From: Pelagibacteraceae bacterium AG-349-L23
GTDB taxonomy: Bacteria > Pseudomonadota > Alphaproteobacteria > Pelagibacterales > Pelagibacteraceae
Length of the DNA: 60,000 bases
Assembly (NCBI GenBank): GCA_003281045.1
Contig: QCDD01000004.1
Location: 1 to 60,000, forward strand
Direction: 5' to 3'
In this document: piece by piece, positions 54,578 to 60,000 of the stretch
Numbering within the stretch: the first letter of the stretch is position 1
Layout: every line of letters starts with the position of its first letter
The notes under the pieces: model-generated
Database searches by the model: none
The model's input: the letters and a program-made list of their open reading frames with translations, nothing else
Told to the model about the DNA's origin: nothing
Translations under genes and position numbers: made by a program

Positions 54578-55680
54578 TAGTTTACCCCTTTGACATAACT
54601 TTTTCTATAAAATGGTAAGCTGCAAATACTTGCAGGATGTTTTTTACCTCTGACCTCTAAAAATACTTTAGTATTTTTTTTTGAAAATTCATTTTCCACA
54701 TAACCCATTGCAACAGGTCCATTAACACTTGGTCCAAATGTACCACTTGTGATTTCTCCAATATGAACATCTGATTGATTAAATATTTTTGTTTTTTCTC
54801 TAGCAATAATTCTGCCCTCAGGTTTAATTCCAACTCTTATTTTACTGACACCATCATTTAATTGTTTAATAATTATGTCAGAGCCAATAAAATCTCCCTT
54901 TGAAATTCTTTCTTTTGAAATAGCCCACTTTAAATTTGCTTCCACTGGAGTTTTGTCTTTATCAAGATCATGACCATAAAGACATAAACCTGCTTCCAAT
55001 CTTAATGTATCTCTTGCTCCAAGACCTATCAATTTAGATCCTTTATTGATTAATTCTCTAGTTAATTGGTCGACAAAATCATTTGCGATTGATATCTCAA
55101 AACCGTCTTCACCTGTGTAACCAGATCGCGTAATATAAACTTTCTGATTTTCAAATGTAAACCAGTTTCCAGACATAAAATTTAGATCTTTCACACCATT
55201 AATAACACCATTAAGAATTTCTGATGATTTTGGACCCTGAATGGCAATTAGAGATCTATTTTCATCCAGAACCATTTTGTACTTATCCTCAAGAAGTTCT
55301 TTTAAAATTTTAAAGTCATTATCTTTACATGCTGCATTGAGAATTATCAAAAAGCCTTCTTTTGTTTTTGTGATAATTAAATCATCATGTATCCCAGCAT
55401 CTTTGTCCATTAAGAAGCTGTATTTTGAATGATTTAATTTCAAATTTTTAAGATCTAAAGGAAAAATTTTTTCTAAATCTTTGATTAAGTCTTCTCCACC
55501 ATAAATAAATAGCTGACCCATATGGGAAACATCGAAGATACCTGAGTGATTTCTTGTGAATTTGTGTTCTTCTACAATACCTTCCGAATATTGTATTGGC
55601 ATTTGATAGCCTGCAAATTCAACGAATTTTGCATTACAATCTTGATGTAATTGGTACAGCGATGTTTTTTTTGTTTCCAT
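54577..55680 (-). CDS. gcvT: Aminomethyltransferase, glycine cleavage T protein
   Basis: Releases ammonia and makes 5,10-methylene-tetrahydrofolate from the aminomethyl-lipoyl group. The 367-residue protein shows [13 protein letters not shown], the folate-binding and catalytic region [14 protein letters not shown] and [14 protein letters not shown]. The start ATG (55678-55680) lies directly downstream of the tandem glycine riboswitch and forms part of a 12-bp alternative helix described below. No strong ribosome-binding site is seen; the best is AAAGAG, also inside that helix. Confidence 0.97.
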   Translation of the reverse strand: METKKTSLYQLHQDCNAKFVEFAGYQMPIQYSEGIVEEHKFTRNHSGIFDVSHMGQLFIYGGEDLIKDLEKIFPLDLKNLKLNHSKYSFLMDKDAGIHDDLIITKTKEGFLIILNAACKDNDFKILKELLEDKYKMVLDENRSLIAIQGPKSSEILNGVINGVKDLNFMSGNWFTFENQKVYITRSGYTGEDGFEISIANDFVDQLTRELINKGSKLIGLGARDTLRLEAGLCLYGHDLDKDKTPVEANLKWAISKERISKGDFIGSDIIIKQLNDGVSKIRVGIKPEGRIIAREKTKIFNQSDVHIGEITSGTFGPSVNGPVAMGYVENEFSKKNTKVFLEVRGKKHPASICSLPFYRKSYVKGVN

Positions 55681-55839
55681 ATTAACTCTTTGTACCCATC
55701 TGTATATTTGCCTGAGAGTTTTGCTCCTTCGGCGAGAATTAAATCTCTTTCCAGAGTTAATATGTTACGGTCCTTTTTGCCTGAGAGATTCCTGGGTGGT
55801 TGCTCCTTCGGCGCTACGATAATCTGTAGTCTCTCCCGT
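55678..55839 (-). promoter_or_regulatory. Tandem glycine riboswitch upstream of gcvT
   Basis: Two gcvT-motif aptamers on the minus strand. Aptamer 1 spans about 55839-55767 and aptamer 2 about 55756-55699. Each has the conserved core GCCGAAGGAGCAA (forward positions 55800-55812 and 55721-55733) followed by CTCTCAGGCAAA. Short P1 stems ACGG/CCGT and TCT/AGA close them. The region between aptamer 2 and the gcvT ATG carries the presumed expression platform. A 12-bp inverted repeat (55753-55764 with 55678-55689) pairs the linker strand with the start codon region. SAR11 glycine riboswitches are known from published work on gcvT and malate synthase. Confidence 0.92.
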
Positions 55840-55845
55840 TGCAGG

Positions 55846-55874
55846 ATACTCTTACATGTGTGGAAAAAAGTCAA
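55846..55874 (-). promoter_or_regulatory. Putative promoter of the gcv operon
   Basis: On the minus strand TTGACT (55869-55874) and GAGTAT (55846-55851) are spaced by 17 bp. The predicted start point, near 55840, falls at the first base of the first riboswitch aptamer stem. The -35 hexamer overlaps the stop codon of the upstream DMT gene, so the promoter is partly inside that gene. The -10 hexamer matches consensus poorly (3 of 6). Confidence 0.5.
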
Positions 55875-56749
55875 TCAGAAACAATTTTTTTTTGTTTACT
55901 TAAAAGCGAGTAAAATTGTAATAAAACCGCAGAAAGTATGATTGCACCACCAATTAATCCAAATACAGAGGGTCTTTCACTTACAAAAAGGAATGCCCAT
56001 ATCGGTCCTAGGACAGATTCGGATAACATTATGATTCCTACCATTGCAGACGGTGTTGTTCTTGCACCGATAGTTATAAATATAAAACCAAAACCAACTT
56101 GAAAAAAACCTGCGAGAAAACCCAAAAAGATATCATGAGGAGAAATCATGATTTTAGTGGAAAGCAAAAAACCAATTAGACATGAACTCACACCAGAAAC
56201 GAACTGGGCTGGCACCATATCCACAGAGGGAAATTTTCTCACAATCATTATTAAAATTGCAAAAGTAATTGGCATTGTAAAAGCTGCAAGGTTTCCAGAT
56301 AGTTCTCCAGGAGATAATGAATTGCCAACCATTAATAAGACACCTGTCATCGCCAGACAGATTGAAAACAAAGTAATTAAATTTATTTTTTCCTTAAGGA
56401 AAAAATACCCAAATATTGCAAGAAATAGTATTTGAAGTGAAATGATAAAATTAGTATTAGCAACAGTGGTGTTGTACATAGCAAACACATATCCACAAAA
56501 ACCAAAAGATAAAATAATTCCACCAAACAATCCTGGTAATCCAGATTTATAAAATGACTCAATTGTTTTTCCTCTATAACTTAAAATTAAGAAAGCTAGA
56601 ATTGTTAAAGAAAAAAATAAGGATCTCCAAAATAGAATTTGCCATAATGTAGCTCCCTCAAAAGATTTTACAATTAATCCACCAAAACTTAAACTTAATG
56701 CACCTAAAAAAATTAATAATGGTCCAGGTAAGTTTCTTATAAAAGTCAT
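55871..56749 (-). CDS. DMT superfamily (EamA) transporter, copy 3
   Basis: A 292-residue protein with about ten hydrophobic helices and two EamA repeats. The segments YNTTVANTNFIISLQILFLA and SVLGPIWAFLFVSERPSVFG are family-like. It overlaps pxpC by one base and so belongs to the pxpB-pxpC operon, suggesting transport of 5-oxoproline or a related compound. Its end overlaps the gcv promoter. Confidence 0.88.
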   Translation of the reverse strand: MTFIRNLPGPLLIFLGALSLSFGGLIVKSFEGATLWQILFWRSLFFSLTILAFLILSYRGKTIESFYKSGLPGLFGGIILSFGFCGYVFAMYNTTVANTNFIISLQILFLAIFGYFFLKEKINLITLFSICLAMTGVLLMVGNSLSPGELSGNLAAFTMPITFAILIMIVRKFPSVDMVPAQFVSGVSSCLIGFLLSTKIMISPHDIFLGFLAGFFQVGFGFIFITIGARTTPSAMVGIIMLSESVLGPIWAFLFVSERPSVFGLIGGAIILSAVLLQFYSLLSKQKKIVSD

Positions 56750-57693
56750 TAAATTTGTGAAATTAAATTTTGTGTCTCCAAGTCATATAGTTTAAATAAT
56801 GTTTCTGCATCAGCTAATTCGACTTTTTTAAATTTAATCTTTGAACCTGGGGTTAATTGAACCAACTTGTCATAATCTGCACTGATAACAACTCCTATTT
56901 TAGGATAACCTCCAATAGTGCCATGATCTGAAAGCATAATTATTGGATTTCCATCTGCTGGTACTTGAATAACACCTTTTAATAAACCTTCTGATTTAAT
57001 ATTGGTATCAACAATATTTTCTATTTTTGGTCCCTCTAGCCTCATACCCATACGATCTGATAATTTTGATATTACAAATTCTTTCTCAAAAAAAATCTTT
57101 TTTCCTTCGTTAGAAAAATAGTCAAAATTTGTTCCTTGGATAACTCTGATATTTTCAATTTTTGTATTAATGTAATTTAATTTTTTATCACTTAAATTTT
57201 TATTGATATTTAAAATATAAATCTTTTGTCCATCTTCTATTTTTTTTCCATTATTTGCACCAATATTTGCTTTTGTGTTAACAGAGCAACTTGACCATTG
57301 ATAATTAACATCAAATTCACCACTTACTGCTAAATATCCATAAACAGATTTATTAGTGCTTATAATATCTAATTCATCACCATTTTCTAAAGTGAAAGAT
57401 TGATAACATTTTCCTTCGAAAGTATTGTTTTTTTTTCTAATTATAAATTTTACATCTCCCGTGATTGCAAAATTAATATTTTCACCAAAATACTTTAACA
57501 AAGGACCTTGATAAGCAAATTCAATTATTGGAAAATTTACTTCATTACCAACAAGTTTGTTAGAAATTTGAAAATTTCTATTATCCATTGCTCCACTAAA
57601 TGGAATACCAATATGATAAAGATTGCCTCTACCCTGATCTTGAAATGTTGTGTTAATTCCAGCTCTTTTTATTTCAAAATAATTTTTATTCAT
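56749..57693 (-). CDS. pxpC: 5-oxoprolinase subunit C
   Basis: A 314-residue member of the biotin-dependent carboxyltransferase-like (KipA/PxpC) family, one of three subunits of the prokaryotic ATP-dependent 5-oxoprolinase that opens pyroglutamate to glutamate. Family features are AGINTTFQDQGRGN, GIPFSGAMDN, FAITGDVKF, RMGMRLEGP and the Gly-rich HGTIGGYPKIGVV. An upstream TTG (57729) is also open, but the ATG at 57691-57693 fits the family N-terminus and overlaps pxpB by 8 nt. Confidence 0.93.
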   Translation of the reverse strand: MNKNYFEIKRAGINTTFQDQGRGNLYHIGIPFSGAMDNRNFQISNKLVGNEVNFPIIEFAYQGPLLKYFGENINFAITGDVKFIIRKKNNTFEGKCYQSFTLENGDELDIISTNKSVYGYLAVSGEFDVNYQWSSCSVNTKANIGANNGKKIEDGQKIYILNINKNLSDKKLNYINTKIENIRVIQGTNFDYFSNEGKKIFFEKEFVISKLSDRMGMRLEGPKIENIVDTNIKSEGLLKGVIQVPADGNPIIMLSDHGTIGGYPKIGVVISADYDKLVQLTPGSKIKFKKVELADAETLFKLYDLETQNLISQI

Positions 57694-58360
57694 TGATATT
57701 GTAATATTGTTCTTTAGTAATTTGCTCAAAAGTAACTACATCACCTGGATTAATTAAATTTGGATTATTCTCATTAGTGCTATCAAAAATAACTTGTGGT
57801 GTATTTCCAATGATATTCCATCCACCAGGACTCTCAAATGTATAAATATTTGCAAATTGTTCTGTTAATCCAACTGAACCCTTAGGTACTTTTACTCTTG
57901 GTGTCTCCAAACGCTTTGCCTGCAGCTCATTTTCTAAATCACCCAGAAAAGGCATACCTGCAATAAAACCAGTCATGTAACAAAAGAATTCCTTACCAAA
58001 AAATTTCTCATAAATTTTATCACGAGTTATTTGTAACTTTTCCTCTAATCTTTTTATATCTAACGAAAAATTTTCATCACAACAAACAGGTATCTTAATT
58101 CTATTTGTCTCTAATTCATCATCATTAGTAATATTTAAATTTTCGATTAATTTTTTGATCGTTTGAAAATTTTTTTTTCGTAGATCGAATGAAATAATTA
58201 ATTTATTATATGAGGGAGTTAAGTTATTGATCCCATCAATATTTTCTTTTTGAATACTTTTAAAATATCGTATTACTTTACTATTTATTTCTTTGTTTAC
58301 CTCAGACCCGAAATCACAATACAAAGCTGCGTCACCAAGATTTGATATATTTTTAATCAT
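57686..58360 (-). CDS. pxpB: 5-oxoprolinase subunit B
   Basis: A 224-residue KipI/PxpB-type subunit. It begins NISNLGDAALYCDFG and contains IPVCCDENFSLDI, FCYMTGFIAGMPFLGDL and the C-terminal ESPGGWNIIGNTP pattern of the family. It is coupled with pxpC and forms the first gene of a pxpB-pxpC-DMT operon. The third subunit gene pxpA is divergent, about 21 bp away, which is unusual; the three are often in one operon. Confidence 0.93.
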   Translation of the reverse strand: MIKNISNLGDAALYCDFGSEVNKEINSKVIRYFKSIQKENIDGINNLTPSYNKLIISFDLRKKNFQTIKKLIENLNITNDDELETNRIKIPVCCDENFSLDIKRLEEKLQITRDKIYEKFFGKEFFCYMTGFIAGMPFLGDLENELQAKRLETPRVKVPKGSVGLTEQFANIYTFESPGGWNIIGNTPQVIFDSTNENNPNLINPGDVVTFEQITKEQYYNINE

Positions 58361-58381
58361 GCCATGTTATACTTACAAATT

Positions 58382-59161
58382 ATGAGTATGGAAATTAATA
58401 TAAATTGTGATTTAGGTGAAAAATCAAAACATCACTCAAATAAGTATGATCCAGATTTATTAGAAATCGTAAATTCAGCCAATGTTGCTTGTGGCTATCA
58501 CGCTGGAGATGAGCAAACTATGAATCAAGTAGTAAAAATTTCGAAAAAAAATGGAGTGAGTATTGGTGCACATCCTTCTTTTAACGATCCGGAAAATTTT
58601 GGTAGAGAAAGAATGAATCTTTCTGAAAGTGAAATAAAAAAACTTATAATTGATCAATATGAAATTCTTCAAAAAATAGCTTCTTCTCATGGAGAAAGTG
58701 TATCTCATGTAAAACCTCATGGGGCCTTAAATAATATGGCATGTGAGGATATTGAGTTAGCTACAATTTTAGCCAAAACTATTAAGGATATTAATAAAGA
58801 CATAATATATCTCGTACCTACTGGATCGAAAATGCAAGAAGCAGCAAAGAAATTAGATATGAAGTTCGCTTGTGAAATATTTGCTGACAGAAATTATGAA
58901 GATGATGGCAATCTTGTATCGAGAAAGAAATCTCATGCATTAATAACTGATCCTGAGCTAGCAAAAAAACATGTATTAAAGATGGTGCAAACTCAGTCGC
59001 TTAATTGTCACAGCGGGAAGCAAATACCTTGTGAAATCGACTCTGTTTGTATACATGGTGACAATCTAAGCTCATTAGCAACAGCTAAGTCGATAAGAGA
59101 AAACTTAGTTGAAAATGGCTTAGAGTTAAAAACTTTAAACAAAATGAAAAAATTTATTTAA
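58382..59161 (+). CDS. pxpA: 5-oxoprolinase subunit A, LamB/YcsF family
   Basis: A 259-residue TIM-barrel-like subunit. INCDLGEK, ANVACGYHAGDEQTM, IGAHPSFNDPENFGRERM, HVKPHGALNNMA and CIHGDN are the family motifs. The frame is open from ATG 58364, but ATG 58382 or 58388 fits the family start. A TATACT (58368-58373) upstream would place transcription close to 58382, possibly leaderless. Works with PxpB and PxpC to turn 5-oxoproline into glutamate using ATP. Confidence 0.94.
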   Translation: MSMEININCDLGEKSKHHSNKYDPDLLEIVNSANVACGYHAGDEQTMNQVVKISKKNGVSIGAHPSFNDPENFGRERMNLSESEIKKLIIDQYEILQKIASSHGESVSHVKPHGALNNMACEDIELATILAKTIKDINKDIIYLVPTGSKMQEAAKKLDMKFACEIFADRNYEDDGNLVSRKKSHALITDPELAKKHVLKMVQTQSLNCHSGKQIPCEIDSVCIHGDNLSSLATAKSIRENLVENGLELKTLNKMKKFI

Positions 59162-59162
59162 T

Positions 59163-59648
59163 ATGAAAAAAATTATCTTATCCTTATCTGTCATCTTCTT
59201 TATCACAACAAATGTTTTTGCAGCTGGTTCGTCTTCAAGCGGATCAAGTGAAAAAAAAACAAATTATGATAAAGCTGTATTACTTGTAAAAAGCGCAAAA
59301 AAATATGAAAAAAATGGAAAGACTGAGAAAGCAAAAAAAGTTTATGCAAAAGCGCAAAAGCTTTTAATCAAATCAAATGAAAAAAAACCTGGTAAAGCTG
59401 ATACTCTAAACTATTTAGGTTTCACAACTAGAAAGCTAGGTGATTTTGAGAATGGTGAAAAATATTACCTTCAAGGTTTAGCTGTTGATCCGAAACACAA
59501 AGGTATCAATGAGTATCTTGGTGAGTTGTATGTAGCAACAAACAGACATAATCTTGCAGTTGAAAGGCTCGGAGTTTTAGAGGGTTGTAATTGTGAAGAA
59601 TATGATCAGCTAAAAGCTGTTATAGCTGGCGAAAAATCAAAATACTAA
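59163..59648 (+). CDS. Exported TPR-repeat protein
   Basis: A 161-residue protein with a signal peptide (residues 1-20, ending VFAAG), a Ser/Gly-rich stretch, a Lys/Ala-rich helical part (about 35-75) and one or two tetratricopeptide repeats in the C-terminal half (TLNYLGFTTRKLGDFENGEKYY is the clearest). A periplasmic adaptor role is plausible, but no partner is evident. It starts one base after the pxpA stop and overlaps the end of the convergent TRAP gene by 4 nt. Confidence 0.8.
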   Translation: MKKIILSLSVIFFITTNVFAAGSSSSGSSEKKTNYDKAVLLVKSAKKYEKNGKTEKAKKVYAKAQKLLIKSNEKKPGKADTLNYLGFTTRKLGDFENGEKYYLQGLAVDPKHKGINEYLGELYVATNRHNLAVERLGVLEGCNCEEYDQLKAVIAGEKSKY

Positions 59649-60000
59649 TTTATATTTTTAATCATTTGCTCCGGCATCCATAAAGCTATTTCTGGAAAAA
59701 TTACTACTAATATAACTGCGAGTACCATCAATAAGAATAATGGAAATGCACTCCTTGCAATATACCCCATATCTTTTTTTGCCATACCTTGAAGTACAAA
59801 TAAATTAAAACCAACAGGTGGCGTGATTTGTGCCATCTCAACAACAATGACTAAAAAAATACCAAACCAAATCATATCAAAACCTGCTTGTCTAATCATG
59901 GGCTCAATAATTGCCATTGTTAAAACAACTGCTGAAATACCATCAAGAAACATTCCTAAAATTATATAAAAGATCATTAAAACAAATATCAAAACATATG
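59645..60000 (-). CDS. dctM: TRAP transporter large permease (DctM), C-terminal part
   Basis: C-terminal 118 or so residues of a TRAP transporter large membrane subunit; the gene continues past base 60000 and no start is visible. The segment GMFLDGISAVVLTMAIIEP and the motif EMAQITPPVGFNLFVLQG are diagnostic of DctM. TRAP carriers import organic acids and similar solutes with a periplasmic binding protein; the substrate is not visible. It converges with the TPR gene in a 4-nt overlap. Confidence 0.93.
   Translation of the reverse strand, partial: YVLIFVLMIFYIILGMFLDGISAVVLTMAIIEPMIRQAGFDMIWFGIFLVIVVEMAQITPPVGFNLFVLQGMAKKDMGYIARSAFPLFLLMVLAVILVVIFPEIALWMPEQMIKNIN

Noticed and set aside
55572-55874. 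Open frame of about 100 codons on the minus strand across the riboswitch and the gcvT start.
   Set aside because: It lies on the structured glycine riboswitch leader and in another frame of gcvT; its peptide has no protein-like pattern.
1-60000. tRNA genes, rRNA, insertion sequences, prophage or integration sites.
   Set aside because: No gap is long enough for most of these apart from the riboswitch leader, and no cloverleaf, transposase, integrase or long repeat was seen.

Overview
The window reads as a chromosomal segment of a streamlined, AT-rich marine alphaproteobacterium of the SAR11 (Pelagibacterales) type. Visible support: very low GC at every codon position, lysine/asparagine/isoleucine-rich proteins, genes that mostly abut or overlap by 1 to 40 nt, no intergenic gap above 200 bp, no mobile elements, and alphaproteobacterial marker genes (NDUFA12-type complex I accessory protein, DUF2155, HdaA-like protein, the lptF to dnaB block). 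No tRNA, rRNA, CRISPR array, insertion sequence or prophage was found. The species assignment is inference from gene content and style.

Layout. 1-6.5 kb: 3' part of an RNase E/G gene, thiamine thiG-thiS, then aroQ-accB-accC; DUF2155 and NDUFA12 on the minus strand; a stand-alone TSCPD protein related to the C-terminus of class II ribonucleotide reductase. 6.5-13.5 kb: aspS, a DnaA-like Hda gene and a DUF2066-like protein (minus), purM-purN (plus), ndk and pepA (minus). 13.6-26.2 kb: the lipopolysaccharide/outer-membrane run lptF-lptG-lptD-surA-pdxA-rsmA, a minus-strand block gmk-acpP-fabG-fabD, then rpsF-rpsR-rplI-dnaB. 26-36.8 kb: an RND/MMPL exporter, cvpA, purF, an HD-domain protein, glutathione synthesis gshA-gshB, a DMT transporter, an MFS transporter and two unrecognised proteins.

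36.8-47.5 kb is the accessory part. A minus-strand operon encodes a DMT transporter, a protein closely resembling creatinase and a glycine-amidinotransferase-type enzyme. It is followed by a SufU-like scaffold, an HPP membrane protein, NAD-dependent formate dehydrogenase, a periplasmic MsrA, SelO, a methyltransferase, a DAO-family flavin oxidase, TspO, an SDR enzyme and a tiny Cys-rich zinc-ribbon protein behind a near-perfect Fur box.

47.6-55.9 kb is one long minus-strand run. A tandem glycine riboswitch with a recognisable promoter leads into gcvT-gcvH-gcvP and then, after 6 bp, into COG2907 amine oxidase, DUF1365, cyclopropane-fatty-acid-synthase-like and DUF3833 lipoprotein genes. 55.9-60 kb holds a DMT transporter with the 5-oxoprolinase genes pxpC-pxpB, divergent pxpA, a TPR protein and the C-terminal end of a TRAP transporter large permease.

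The accessory genes suggest a shared theme of nitrogen and one-carbon salvage. Guanidino compounds (creatine, guanidinoacetate), 5-oxoproline, glycine and formate all have dedicated enzymes here, and three DMT transporters each sit in a small-molecule operon. The most interesting points are the creatinase/amidinotransferase/DMT operon, the glycine riboswitch whose 12-bp alternative helix includes the gcvT start codon, the Fur box in front of a 60-residue protein, the RNase E that lacks its zinc-link cysteines, and the orphan TSCPD protein.
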